Shown piece after piece: positions 1 to 8,504 of a stretch of 64,000 nucleotides of DNA (position 1 is the stretch's first letter; every line of letters starts with the position of its first letter). The notes below the pieces were generated by a model. That model worked only from the letters and a program-made list of their open reading frames with translations. It was not told where the DNA came from and searched no databases. Source of the stretch: Nocardioides thalensis (lineage in GTDB: Bacteria > Actinomycetota > Actinomycetes > Propionibacteriales > Nocardioidaceae). The translations under genes and the position numbers were made by a program. Location of the stretch: assembly GCF_013410655.1 (NCBI RefSeq), contig NZ_JACCFP010000001.1, forward strand, positions 2,875,501 through 2,939,500, written 5' to 3'.

Positions 1-1350
1 GAGGCCGAGGTCGGCCGCGTTGCGCAGCAGACTGGCGATCCGCGCGTGGGCGTACTGGACCGTGAACACGGGGTTGTCGTTGGTCTGCCGGGCCCACAGG
101 TCGAGGTCGATGTCGATGGGGCTGTCGGCGTGGTAGCGCGCCAGGGCGTAGCGGGCCGCGTCGACCCCGATCGCCTCGACGAGGTCGTCGATCGTGACGA
201 CGGTGCCGGCGCGCTTCGACATCCGCAGCGGCTCGCCGTCCTTGAGGAGGTTGACCATCTGGCCGATGAGGATCTCGAGGTTGACGTGCGGGGTGTCGCC
301 GAACGCCGCGCACATCGCCATCATCCGGCCGACGTAGCCGTGGTGGTCGGCCCCGAGCATGATGAAGCAGCGGTCGAAGCCGCGCTCGCGCTTGTCGAGG
401 TAGTAGGCCAGGTCGCCGGACAGGTAGGCGCCGTTGCCGTCGGACTTGATGACCACCCGGTCCTTGTCGTCGCCGAACCTCTCGGTGGCGAGCCAGAGGG
501 CGCCGTCCTTCTCGTAGATGTTGCCGAGCTCGCGCAGGCGGTCGACCGCGTGGCCGACGGCGCCGCTCTTGTGGAGCTCGTCCTCGTGGAAGTAGACGTC
601 GAAGTCGACGCCGAAGTCGTGGAGCGACTTCTTGATCTCGGCGAACATCATGTCGACGCCGAGCGCGCGGAAGGTCTCCTGCGCCTCCTCGGCGGGCTGC
701 TGCAGCACGTCGGGCCGCTCCGCGACGACGGCGTCCGCGATCTCGCGGATGTAGTCGCCGCCGTAGCCGTCCTCCGGCGCCGGCTCGCCCTTGGCCGACG
801 CGAGCAGGGACCGCGCGAACCGGTCGATCTGCGAGCCGTGGTCGTTGAAGTAGTACTCCCGCGTCACCTCGGCGCCGGTCATCGTGAAGATCCGGCCGAG
901 CGCGTCGCCGACGGCCGCCCACCGGACGCCGCCGATGTGGAGCGGCCCCGTCGGATTGGCCGAGACGAACTCGAGGTTGATCTTCTCGCCCGCGAACGCG
1001 TCGGAGGAGCCGTACGCCGCGCCGGCGGCCACGATGTCGGCCGCCACCTGCCCCTGGGCACCCGCGTCGACGGTGATGTTGAGGAAGCCGGGGCCGGCGA
1101 CCTCGACGTCGCCGATGCCGTCGGCGGTGCGCAGCTGCGCGGCGAGCAGGTCGCCGAGCGCCCGCGGGTTGGTGCCGGCCTTCTTCGCGAGCTGGAGCGC
1201 GACGTTGGTGGCGTAGTCGCCGTGGCCCTTCTGCCGCGGTCGCTCCACCGTCACCTGCGCGGGCACGCCGTCGGCGAGGGTGAGGTCACCCCGCTGGACG
1301 AGTGCCGTCAGGGCGTCGACGACAGTGGCGGAGAGCTGCTCGGGGGTCAC
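1..1350 (-). CDS. argS: Arginyl-tRNA synthetase, 5' part (C-terminus lies outside the window)
   Basis: Class I aminoacyl-tRNA synthetase that charges tRNA-Arg in the cytoplasm. The minus strand is open from a GTG at 1350 to the window edge, giving 450 codons of the usual ~550-590. The N-terminal Add1-type domain is followed by the HIGH-type signature PLHIGG at about residue 135 and the KMSKS-type signature RMSKR further on. The C-terminal anticodon-binding domain is mostly cut off. The GTG start gives [10 protein letters not shown], a normal ArgRS beginning. A tRNA-Arg gene lies 106 bases away on the other strand, so the enzyme and one of its substrates are neighbours. Family assignment is certain; the exact start is fairly certain. 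Confidence 0.96.
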   Translation of the reverse strand, partial: MTPEQLSATVVDALTALVQRGDLTLADGVPAQVTVERPRQKGHGDYATNVALQLAKKAGTNPRALGDLLAAQLRTADGIGDVEVAGPGFLNITVDAGAQGQVAADIVAAGAAYGSSDAFAGEKINLEFVSANPTGPLHIGGVRWAAVGDALGRIFTMTGAEVTREYYFNDHGSQIDRFARSLLASAKGEPAPEDGYGGDYIREIADAVVAERPDVLQQPAEEAQETFRALGVDMMFAEIKKSLHDFGVDFDVYFHEDELHKSGAVGHAVDRLRELGNIYEKDGALWLATERFGDDKDRVVIKSDGNGAYLSGDLAYYLDKRERGFDRCFIMLGADHHGYVGRMMAMCAAFGDTPHVNLEILIGQMVNLLKDGEPLRMSKRAGTVVTIDDLVEAIGVDAARYALARYHADSPIDIDLDLWARQTNDNPVFTVQYAHARIASLLRNAADLGL

Positions 1351-1456
1351 CGGTCAAGCGTATCGGCGGGCTCCGGTTTCTCTCGCACCGATATCGACCG
1401 GTAAGGTTCCTCACCGCGCCGCACGACGCCCTCTCGGGCCGGATGGCGGCGTGATT

Positions 1457-1529
1457 GCCCTCGTAGCTCAGGGGATAGAGCACTGGTTTCCGGTACCAGG
1501 TGTCGCAGGTTCGAATCCTGCCGAGGGCG
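1457..1529 (+). tRNA. tRNA-Arg (anticodon CCG)
   Basis: Full cloverleaf by eye. The acceptor stem is GCCCTCG/CGAGGGC with discriminator G, the D-arm contains AGCTCAGGGGATAGAGC, and the anticodon stem CTGGT/ACCAG encloses the loop TTCCGGT, so the anticodon is CCG, reading CGG. The T-arm is GCAGG-TTCGAAT-CCTGC. The CCA end is not encoded. The next ORF begins 37 bases downstream. Confidence 0.97.
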
Positions 1530-1566
1530 CACGAACACCAAGGCTGTTCTGCTGCCAGGCACGGCG

Positions 1567-2715
1567 ATGATCGCCGTGACGTTCGGTCTCGCCCGCTACG
1601 GCTACGGGCTGCTCCTGCCCGAGATGCGCACCGACCTCGGCATGAGCGCCGGCGCAGCCGGACTGGTGTCCTCGGCGACCTACGTGTCCTACCTGGTCGC
1701 CAACGTCGCGGTGGTGCAGGTGACGGAGCGCTGGGGACCACGGGCCGCGGTCGCCCTCGCGGCGGCGACGGCCGTCGCTGGGATGGCGACCATCGCCGTC
1801 GCCGACACCGTCGCCGTCCTGGGGGTCGGGGTCCTGGTGGGCGGCGCGGCGTCCGGCTTCGCGTTCCCGCCGTACGCCGACATCGTCGACCGCCACGTCC
1901 CCGCCGAGCGCCGGGACGTGGTGTGGTCGACGATCAGTTCCGGCACCGGCTGGGGCGTCGCACTGGCCGGGCCGGTCGCGATCGTGGCCGGCGACCAGTG
2001 GCGGCTGGCGTGGGCGGGGTTCGTGGCGATCGCGGTCGTCGTGGGCGTCGCCGCGACCCGCCTGGCGCCCGCGCGCGACGACGACGGGCTCCGCCGCCCG
2101 CAGCTGAGCGTGACCTGGTTCTTCTGTCCGAGGTCGCGCCCCCTCCTCCTGTCCGCGGTGCTGGTCGGGATCGGCAGCTCGGTGTGGTGGGCCTTCAGCG
2201 TGGACGCGATGCAGAACGCCGACCTCGGGTCCACGGCATCGCGGGCGGTCTACGCGACGTGTGGCGCCGCCTGCCTGCTCGGGTCGATCAGCGGCCTGGC
2301 CTTCGCGCACACCGGCCTGCGGTCCGGCTACCTCGCGGCGACGGCGCTGCTCGCTGCGTCGCTCGGCCTGCTCGCCGTGGCCACGGCCCAACTGGCCCTC
2401 GCCCTGGTGGCGGCCGTGTCGTTCGGCGCCTTCTACGCCTCGGTGATCGCCGCGCAGGGCATCTGGTCCGCGCAGGTCTTCGCCGGCCACCCGGCCGCGG
2501 GCCTCGCCGCGGTCAGCGCCGCGCTGACGGTCGGCACCCTGGTCGGACCCTCGCTCGCCGGAGTGGTGATCCAGGAGAGCGGCCACGCCGTGGCCCTCCT
2601 GGGCGCGGCGGCTGCGACAGCCGCCGCGCTGCCGTTCTGCCCGCCGTCGACCCGTCGGCGCGAGCGGCTCGAGGCGCACCGGGAGCACTGCCGGGCGACG
2701 CCGGTGAGGGACTGA
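1567..2715 (+). CDS. MFS transporter (YbfB/YjiJ-like), possibly clipped at the N-terminus
   Basis: Hydrophobic 382-residue protein with about 12 predicted membrane segments, likely a drug or metabolite exporter of the major facilitator superfamily. The first segment contains TFGLARYGYGLLLPEM, typical of YbfB/YjiJ-like members, and the A-like loop follows (TERWGPR). The ATG at 1567 has only a weak AGG upstream and cuts into the first helix. The reading frame stays open upstream through the 3' end of the tRNA, but no ATG, GTG or TTG is available there. Either this start is used or the gene lost its original beginning at the tRNA. Substrate unknown. Confidence 0.8.
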   Translation: MIAVTFGLARYGYGLLLPEMRTDLGMSAGAAGLVSSATYVSYLVANVAVVQVTERWGPRAAVALAAATAVAGMATIAVADTVAVLGVGVLVGGAASGFAFPPYADIVDRHVPAERRDVVWSTISSGTGWGVALAGPVAIVAGDQWRLAWAGFVAIAVVVGVAATRLAPARDDDGLRRPQLSVTWFFCPRSRPLLLSAVLVGIGSSVWWAFSVDAMQNADLGSTASRAVYATCGAACLLGSISGLAFAHTGLRSGYLAATALLAASLGLLAVATAQLALALVAAVSFGAFYASVIAAQGIWSAQVFAGHPAAGLAAVSAALTVGTLVGPSLAGVVIQESGHAVALLGAAAATAAALPFCPPSTRRRERLEAHREHCRATPVRD

Positions 2716-2896
2716 GGTCCACCCGCGAGCCCAACTGAACTCGTTCGGCACTCGTATCGCAGTCGGCAATCGGGGCCGAGGTGGTTGCGGCTCAAGCGGC
2801 TGGGCACGAGGGAGGTTGCCGACTGGCCGCGGTCGCGAGTCGGCGCCGGGCAGGCGGAGTAGATCCTCCAAAGGCGGCATCCATCACTCTTGTGAA

Positions 2897-2912
2897 TCGA
2901 ACATTTGTTCGA
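2897..2912. promoter_or_regulatory. LexA/SOS box (actinobacterial type)
   Basis: TCGAAC-ATTT-GTTCGA, an exact match to the actinobacterial/Gram-positive LexA operator TCGAAC-N4-GTTCGA. One more base pair on each side (2896 and 2913) extends the dyad. It ends 12 bases before the ATG of the DUF222-HNH gene and overlaps the expected promoter (TAGGAT at 2913-2918 looks like a -10). LexA control of 13E12-type genes is known in M. tuberculosis. Confidence 0.85.
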
Positions 2913-2924
2913 TAGGATGAGCGC

Positions 2925-4330
2925 ATGACCTCCACCACCGCGCTCGACACGGCCGCAGCCGCGGTCCAGGCGTGCGCGGACCTCGCCGGTGGGCAGTGGG
3001 ACCAGGTCGAGGACTCCCTGCTTCCTGAGGCCGCGGTGGCGATCGCGCGGATCCGGGCGTACGCCGACGCGGCCCTGGTCGAGGTCGCCGAGCAGCTGGA
3101 GGCCACCGGCGCCGCCGACAAGCTGGGCTGGGCCACGACGAAGGACTTCCTCACCCATCTCCTGGGCGGCCACAAAGGCACCGGCGCGACCTACCTGCGC
3201 GTGGCGAAGCAGACCGCCGACCTCCCCCACGTGCGGGAGGCGATGGCCGCCGGGGAGGTGTCCCTGGCCCAAGCCAGCGTGATCGGGTCCAACGTGGCGA
3301 AGCTCCCCCACGTCGACGACCTCCGGGCGGCCGCCGCCGGCAAGCTGCTGGAGCTGGCGGTCGGTGAGCAGCGTGATGCCACCGACCTCGACCACGACAT
3401 CACCGACGTGATCCACGACCTCGACCCCGACGGCACCCTCCTGGCGTGGGACACCGAGAAGGACAAGGCCGAACGCTCCGCCCACCGCGCCCGGTTCCTC
3501 ACCTTCACAAGGACAAGCTCGGCGGCTACAAGATCAAGGGCTACGGCACCGCCGAGGACACCGAGCTCGTCAAAACCGCCCTCATGCCGCTGGCCGCTCC
3601 CGTGGTCACCGAGCCCGGCGCCTGCGGCGGCGAACCCGACGCCAAGAAGTGGCGCGACCCCGAGACCGGCCAGCGGATCAGCCACGGGTGTCCCGACCCC
3701 GACTGCCGCCACGACGGCCGCGATCCCCGCGAGTCCGGCGCCCGCCTCTTCGACGCCCTCGTCGAAGCCGCCCGCCGCCTCCAAGCCACCGACTCACTAC
3801 CCCACGCCCACGGCACCACCGCCCGGATCACCATCACCACATCGCTCGACGCGTTGACCACCCGCCTCACCGGGACCGGGCACCTCGACACCGACGGGCT
3901 CCTCCCCTCCGGCGACCGGCTCTCCGCCACTGCGGTACGACGCTTGGCCTGCGCCGCCGAGATCATCCCCACCGTCCTCGGCACCCCCGGGCAGATCCTC
4001 GACATCGGCCGCACCACCCGCACCGTCCCCACCCCGATCTGGAACGCCCTCGTGCTCCGCGACCGACACTGCGCCTTCCCCGGCTGCAACCGCCTCCCCA
4101 TCGCCTGCGACGCCCACCACATCCACCACTGGGCCGACGGCGGCACCACCGCCCTGCACAACCTCATCCTGCTCTGCCGCAAACACCACACCGCCATCCA
4201 CCGCACCCCCTGGACCGTCACCATCGACGACGACACCGGCAGACCCGTGTGGACACCACCACCACCCATCGACACCAGCGACCGATGGTCCTTCGCACCC
4301 GCCCGAGCCAGACCACCGAACGCGGCCTGA
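2925..4330 (+). pseudogene. DUF222-HNH endonuclease-like protein (13E12 family), frameshifted
   Basis: The reading frame starts at ATG 2925 and runs through a DUF222 helical domain to about position 3505. The sequence then continues in another frame to the stop at 4330. Restoring one C in the run at 3504-3508 turns FTRTSS into FHKDKLGGYKIKGYG and joins the two parts into a protein of about 468 residues. The C-terminal part carries a classical HNH module: CAFPGC, then DAHHIHHWADGG and LCRKHH. Family members are multicopy in actinobacteria and are thought to be nucleases or remnants of mobile elements. The SOS box and start are intact, so this is either a recent pseudogene, a sequencing error, or a frameshifted product. 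Confidence 0.85.
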
Positions 4331-4399
4331 GGGCAGCGACGTCTCAGGTTGAGCATCCGCACTCATGCGCATCCGCGACGCGGCGAGCACCGTGGAGGC

Positions 4400-4750
4400 A
4401 TGAGAACTGCCGCGCCCCCACCGTTGCCAGCTCGCCCGAGCCGAGCTCCGGTGGTCCTCGCCTCTCTCGCGCTCGTTCTCGCCGTTCCGGGAGCAGTGGC
4501 CGCGGTGTGGATGTGGGCGGAGACCGACCGCTACATCGCGACTGCTGGCGACTCCGGACTGGCGGGACTCGGCTACCTCCTCCCGCTCGTGGTCGGGATT
4601 CCGTCCGGTCTCGGACTGGCGTTCGCGCTGCCGGCGCTCGCGCTGTGGCGTCGGATGCCCCGCACCGCTCTCGGTTGCGGGATCGCGGCGCTGATGCCGA
4701 TCGCACTCCTCGCGGCCCTGTACCTCGTCGAAGTCATCGGCTCGGTGTGA
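4400..4750 (+). CDS. Small membrane protein, function unknown
   Basis: Encodes 116 residues. A longer reading starting at 4349 is possible, but GTGGAGG at 4392-4398 sits just before ATG 4400 and decides the start. Three hydrophobic stretches are visible (about residues 18-40, 55-80 and 90-112), separated by a short loop with WAETDRY, so this is a three-helix inner membrane protein. I do not recognise a family. It stands alone between the HNH gene and a convergent SDR gene. Confidence 0.65.
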   Translation: MRTAAPPPLPARPSRAPVVLASLALVLAVPGAVAAVWMWAETDRYIATAGDSGLAGLGYLLPLVVGIPSGLGLAFALPALALWRRMPRTALGCGIAALMPIALLAALYLVEVIGSV

Positions 4751-4774
4751 CCGGGCCGCCGAGCGCCGGCAAGG

Positions 4775-5605
4775 TCAGCTCGGGCGCGGGAACTGCGCCC
4801 GCATCGCGAGGTCCCAGCCTCGATCGCCGAGCGCCCGGCGCGCGAGGATCGCCGCCGGCGCCGAGAGCGTGACGGTGTAGCGAGGCTTGGGTCGCTTCGC
4901 GGTGAGCGCCTTCTCGATCACCTTCGCCACCGCCTCCGGTGGGCCGCCGAACCGCGCGAGCGGACCGTCGTACGCCGCCGTGGTCGCCTGCGCGACGTCG
5001 GCGTTGAACGCGGCGTACGGCCCCTCCCCCTCCGGCATGCCGGCCGCGACGGCGGCGTCGAAATTGGTGGTGATCAGGCCCGGTTCGACGAGGACGACCC
5101 GCACGCCGAAGCCCGACACCTCGTAGCGGAGCGCGTCGGAGAGGGCCTCCACGGCGTACTTCGACGCGTGGTAGGCGCCGCCGCCCGGGAAGGTGATCTT
5201 GCCGCCCATGGAGCCGATGTTGACGATCCGGCCGGACCGCTGCTCCCGCATCGCCGGCAGCACCAGCTGGGTCAGCCGGAGCAGGCCGAACACGTTGGTC
5301 TCGAACTGGCGCCGCACGGCGTCGACGTCGAGGGACTCGACCGCGCCCGACTGCGAGTAGCCGGCGTTGTTGACCAGCGCGTCGAGCCGACCCGACTCCC
5401 TCAGCACGGTGTCGACGGCGCTCGTCATCGAGGCCTCGTCGGTCACGTCGAGCCGGACGGCCCGGCACCCGGCGGCGACCAGCCGGTCCAGGGTCTCGGG
5501 GCGACGGGCGCTGGCCCAGACGTCCCAGCCGGTGTCTGCCAGGCGCCGTGCGGTCGCCTCGCCGATGCCGGAGGAGCAGCCGGTGATCAGCACGGTCTTC
5601 GTCAT
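4775..5605 (-). CDS. Short-chain dehydrogenase/reductase
   Basis: Classical cytosolic SDR of 276 residues. The Rossmann cofactor motif TGCSSGIG is at residues 8-15, NNAG at about 87, and the catalytic YHASK at about 156 with a Ser upstream (NIGSMGGK). The Arg after the cofactor motif region (ASARRPE) favours NADP(H). It lies 42 bases downstream of, and on the same strand as, a MarR regulator, so the two probably form an operon that diverges from an FAD oxidase/luciferase-like pair. Substrate cannot be deduced. Confidence 0.9.
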   Translation of the reverse strand: MTKTVLITGCSSGIGEATARRLADTGWDVWASARRPETLDRLVAAGCRAVRLDVTDEASMTSAVDTVLRESGRLDALVNNAGYSQSGAVESLDVDAVRRQFETNVFGLLRLTQLVLPAMREQRSGRIVNIGSMGGKITFPGGGAYHASKYAVEALSDALRYEVSGFGVRVVLVEPGLITTNFDAAVAAGMPEGEGPYAAFNADVAQATTAAYDGPLARFGGPPEAVAKVIEKALTAKRPKPRYTVTLSAPAAILARRALGDRGWDLAMRAQFPRPS

Positions 5606-5647
5606 GCCGGGATCATGGCAGCCCGGACGGGCCTCGGGAACCGCCGC

Positions 5648-6139
5648 TCAGCTGTCGGCGATGGTCTCGCAGACGGCCGCGCGGTCGACGCCGCCCGCCG
5701 CTCCCGCCGCCTTGTCGAGCAGCCGCCGCAGCTGCGCGCGCTCCGCGGGCTCGAGGCCGTGCAGCAGCTCGGCCTCCGCCTCCGCGACCTGGGCGCAACG
5801 GGTCGCCACCAGCTCCTCCCCTGCTCTGGTGGCGACGACCAGGCGCTGCCTCCGGTCGGTGGGGTTGGGCCGACGCTCGACGAGCCCGGCCTCGACGAGG
5901 TCGTCGACGAGATAGGTCATCACGGTGCGGTCGATGCCGAGGTGGCGCGCCAGGGCCAGCTGGCTCGGGTGGTCGCCGTTCACCACCGCACAGAGGACCT
6001 CGTAGCCGCGCGCGCCCTGGGGCAGGTCGTCGAGCCGCGGCGCGACCGACTCGCGGAAGCCGCGCAGCAGCACGCCGAGGCTCCACCCGAGGTCCTCGGC
6101 GCGGGCCTCCGGCTCACGTCTCGTCCGTCGCTCGGCCAC
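5648..6139 (-). CDS. MarR-family transcriptional regulator
   Basis: Encodes 163 residues with a MarR winged-helix domain. The recognition helix is around QLALARHLGIDRTVMTYLVD and the wing around ERRPNPTDRRQRLV, matching the family DRR signature. It is likely a ligand-responsive dimeric repressor. It faces the FAD oxidase gene across an 86-base gap containing a perfect 9-3-9 dyad (6173-6193), the probable operator, which would control both directions including this gene itself. Confidence 0.92.
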   Translation of the reverse strand: MAERRTRREPEARAEDLGWSLGVLLRGFRESVAPRLDDLPQGARGYEVLCAVVNGDHPSQLALARHLGIDRTVMTYLVDDLVEAGLVERRPNPTDRRQRLVVATRAGEELVATRCAQVAEAEAELLHGLEPAERAQLRRLLDKAAGAAGGVDRAAVCETIADS

Positions 6140-6172
6140 GGGAACATCCTAACGCAATACTCTGTTGAACCA

Positions 6173-6193
6173 ATCGTCTGTCGTACAGACGAT
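6173..6193. promoter_or_regulatory. Probable MarR operator (perfect dyad)
   Basis: Arms ATCGTCTGT and ACAGACGAT with spacer CGT, perfectly symmetrical about 6183. An outer pair, GTTG (6164-6167) and CAAC (6199-6202), is placed symmetrically on the same centre, giving a 39-base interrupted dyad. It lies between the divergent MarR/SDR and FAD-oxidase/luciferase-like units, 33-53 bases from either start. Confidence 0.75.
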
Positions 6194-6225
6194 CTATCCA
6201 ACCGATGAACCACCGAGGAACCTGC

Positions 6226-7596
6226 ATGTCACTCCCCCAGGGCATCGCCTACGACGTGCCCGTCTCGCTCGCCGACAACGCCGTCGTGCCGGGCCATCCC
6301 GCCTACCGCAGCGTGAGGTCGACGTACCTCCGGTCCGGGTCGCCCGGACTCGTGCTGCGTCCCCGGTCCCCCGCCGAGGTGGCCGACGCGCTGGCGTTCG
6401 CGCGGCGCCACCCCGACGTCCCGCTCGGCATCCGCAGCGGAGGCCACGGCATCAGCGGCCGGTCGACCAACGACGGCGGCATCGTCATCGACGTCGGCGC
6501 CCTGGACACGATCGAGGTGCTCGACGTCGAGCGCCGACGGGTCCGGATCGGGCCCGGCGCCACCTGGAAGCGGGTCGCGGCAGCGCTCGACCCCTACGGC
6601 TGGGCGCTTGGGTCGGGCGACTACGGCGGCGTGGGCGTCGGCGGGCTCGCCACCGCGGGCGGCATCGGGCTGCTCGGCCGCCAGCACGGCCTGACGATCG
6701 ACCACCTCCGCGCCGTCGAGCTCGTCCTGGCCGACGGCAGCCAGGTGCGCGCGACGCGCGACGAGCACCCCGACCTGTTCTGGGCCGTCCGCGGCGCGGG
6801 TGCCAACTTCGGGGTGGCCACCGCCTTCGAGTTCGAGGTGGACGACGTGCCCGAGGTGGGCTGGGCGAAGCTCACCCTGGTCTCCGCCGACATCGAGGAG
6901 ACGCTCCGGCGCTACGGCGAGCTGGCGAGCGCGGCTCCGCGGGACACGACGGTGTTCCTCGTGACCGGGCAGCCCCGGCAGGGGCAGTCGGTCGTTCAGC
7001 TGTACGCCATCGCCGCCTCCCCCGACGCCGACGTCGTCGTCGAGCGGCTGCGCCCCTTCGCCGAGGAGCTGGGCACGCTGGTTCAGCAGGAGGTGGTGCT
7101 GACCACCTACGCGGCGGTGATGGCGGAAGCCCCCGACGTCGGGCCGGAGGGCCATCGCGGCCACGGAGAGCCGGTCACCCGGTCGGCCCTGCTGACCGCG
7201 CTGACCCCCGAGCTCGCCGCCGACGCCGCTCGGCTGCTGCGCACCGGCCAGGTCTACTTCTTCCAGCTCCGCGCGATGGGCGGCGCCATCGCCGACGTAC
7301 CCCCGGACGAGACGGCGTTCTCCCACCGCGGCGCCGCGTTCCAGGTGACGGCGATGGGCGGCGACCGCGCGGTGCTCGACGCGCTCTGGGACGGGATCTC
7401 CCACCACTTCGAGGGGACCTACCTGAGCTTCGAGACCGACCTCCGACCCGAACGCCTGACTGAGGCGTTCCCGCCTCCCGTGCTCGACCGCCTGCGCGCT
7501 CTCAAGCTGCGCTACGACCCCCACAACCTGTTCCGCGACAACTTCAACATCCCGCCCGCCACCACCGACTCCGACGAGGAGGAGCTCGCATCATGA
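6226..7596 (+). CDS. FAD-linked oxidase (berberine-bridge/PCMH type)
   Basis: Encodes 456 residues. The N-terminal FAD-binding PCMH domain holds SGGHGISGRS, whose His is the usual covalent flavin attachment residue, and the GGIGLLGRQHGLT stretch. The C-terminal BBE segment is YDPHNLFRDNFNI. The second, cysteinyl attachment site of bicovalent members is not seen. ATG 6226 is preferred over the upstream ATG 6205 because GAGGA lies 8 bases before it. The stop overlaps the luciferase-like gene by 4 bases (ATGA), so they are co-translated. Likely an oxygen-dependent oxidase of a small alcohol, sugar or phenolic substrate, controlled by the adjacent MarR protein. Confidence 0.9.
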   Translation: MSLPQGIAYDVPVSLADNAVVPGHPAYRSVRSTYLRSGSPGLVLRPRSPAEVADALAFARRHPDVPLGIRSGGHGISGRSTNDGGIVIDVGALDTIEVLDVERRRVRIGPGATWKRVAAALDPYGWALGSGDYGGVGVGGLATAGGIGLLGRQHGLTIDHLRAVELVLADGSQVRATRDEHPDLFWAVRGAGANFGVATAFEFEVDDVPEVGWAKLTLVSADIEETLRRYGELASAAPRDTTVFLVTGQPRQGQSVVQLYAIAASPDADVVVERLRPFAEELGTLVQQEVVLTTYAAVMAEAPDVGPEGHRGHGEPVTRSALLTALTPELAADAARLLRTGQVYFFQLRAMGGAIADVPPDETAFSHRGAAFQVTAMGGDRAVLDALWDGISHHFEGTYLSFETDLRPERLTEAFPPPVLDRLRALKLRYDPHNLFRDNFNIPPATTDSDEEELAS

Positions 7597-8504
7597 CCGA
7601 CTACGGACACGACCTTCTGTTCGGCACCTTCGTCACCCCGTCCGCCCACCACGCCGAGGCCGTCGTCGATCTCGCCGTGACCGCCGACCGGACGGGGCTG
7701 GACCTGGTGACCTTCCAGGACCACCCGTACCAACCGTCGTTCCTCGACACCTGGACCCTGCTGTCGTACGTCGCCGCGCGCACCGAGCGCGTCCACGTCG
7801 CCGGCAACGTCACCAGCCTGCCGCTGCGTCCGCCCGCCGTGCTGGCGCGGGCCGCGGCCTCGCTCGACATCCTGAGCGGCGGCCGGTTGGAGCTCGGCAT
7901 CGGCGCGGGCGCGTTCTGGGACGGCATCGCCGCGATGGGCGGTCGCCGGCTGGCGCCCGCCCAGGGGGTCGACGCCCTCCGCGAGGGCATCACCCTGATC
8001 CGCGAGCTGTGGGCGACCGACGCGCCGGGAGGGGTCCGCCTCGACGGCGACTACTACACGGCAGCGGGCGCGAGGCGCGGCCCCGCTCCGGCGCACGACA
8101 TCGCCATCTGGGTCGGCGCCTACAAGCGCCGGATGCTCGAGCTCACCGGCACCCACGGCGACGGCTGGCTGCCGACGATCGAGTACATCCCCGGCGGTGT
8201 CGCCGACCTGCCCGGGCTCAACGCGCGCATCGACGCGGCCGCCGTCGAGGCCGGGCGCAACCCGGAGGACGTCCGGCGGCTCATGAACTTCATGCGCGTC
8301 GGGTTCTCCCCCACCGGGCGCGGCCTGCTCGACGGCCCGCCGAACGCGTGGGTCGAGCAGCTCGCCGACCTCACGCTGACCCACGGCGTCACCGCGTTCC
8401 TCATCGGCGGCGACGACCACGCGGTCACCGAGCGGTACGCCGCGGAGGTGGCCCCCGCCGTACGCGAGCTCGTCGCGAAGGAGCGTGCCGCTAGCAGCTC
8501 TTGA
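7593..8504 (+). CDS. Luciferase-like flavin/F420-dependent oxidoreductase
   Basis: TIM-barrel protein of 303 residues in the bacterial luciferase-like monooxygenase family. It has FQDHPYQ near residue 43, AGNVTSLPLRPPAVLARAAA, the SGGRLELGIGAG phosphate-binding stretch, and a C-terminal part typical of the F420-dependent class. The cofactor (FMNH2 or F420) cannot be settled by eye. It overlaps the preceding FAD oxidase gene by 4 bases, so they are probably one transcript. It converges with the LCP gene and their 3' ends overlap by 14 bases (8491-8504). Confidence 0.9.
   Translation: MTDYGHDLLFGTFVTPSAHHAEAVVDLAVTADRTGLDLVTFQDHPYQPSFLDTWTLLSYVAARTERVHVAGNVTSLPLRPPAVLARAAASLDILSGGRLELGIGAGAFWDGIAAMGGRRLAPAQGVDALREGITLIRELWATDAPGGVRLDGDYYTAAGARRGPAPAHDIAIWVGAYKRRMLELTGTHGDGWLPTIEYIPGGVADLPGLNARIDAAAVEAGRNPEDVRRLMNFMRVGFSPTGRGLLDGPPNAWVEQLADLTLTHGVTAFLIGGDDHAVTERYAAEVAPAVRELVAKERAASSS

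Noticed and set aside
46..1404. Long plus-strand ORF of 452 residues opposite argS
   Set aside because: Antisense shadow of argS: Val/Arg/Asp-rich translation typical of complemented high-GC codons, no recognisable domain.
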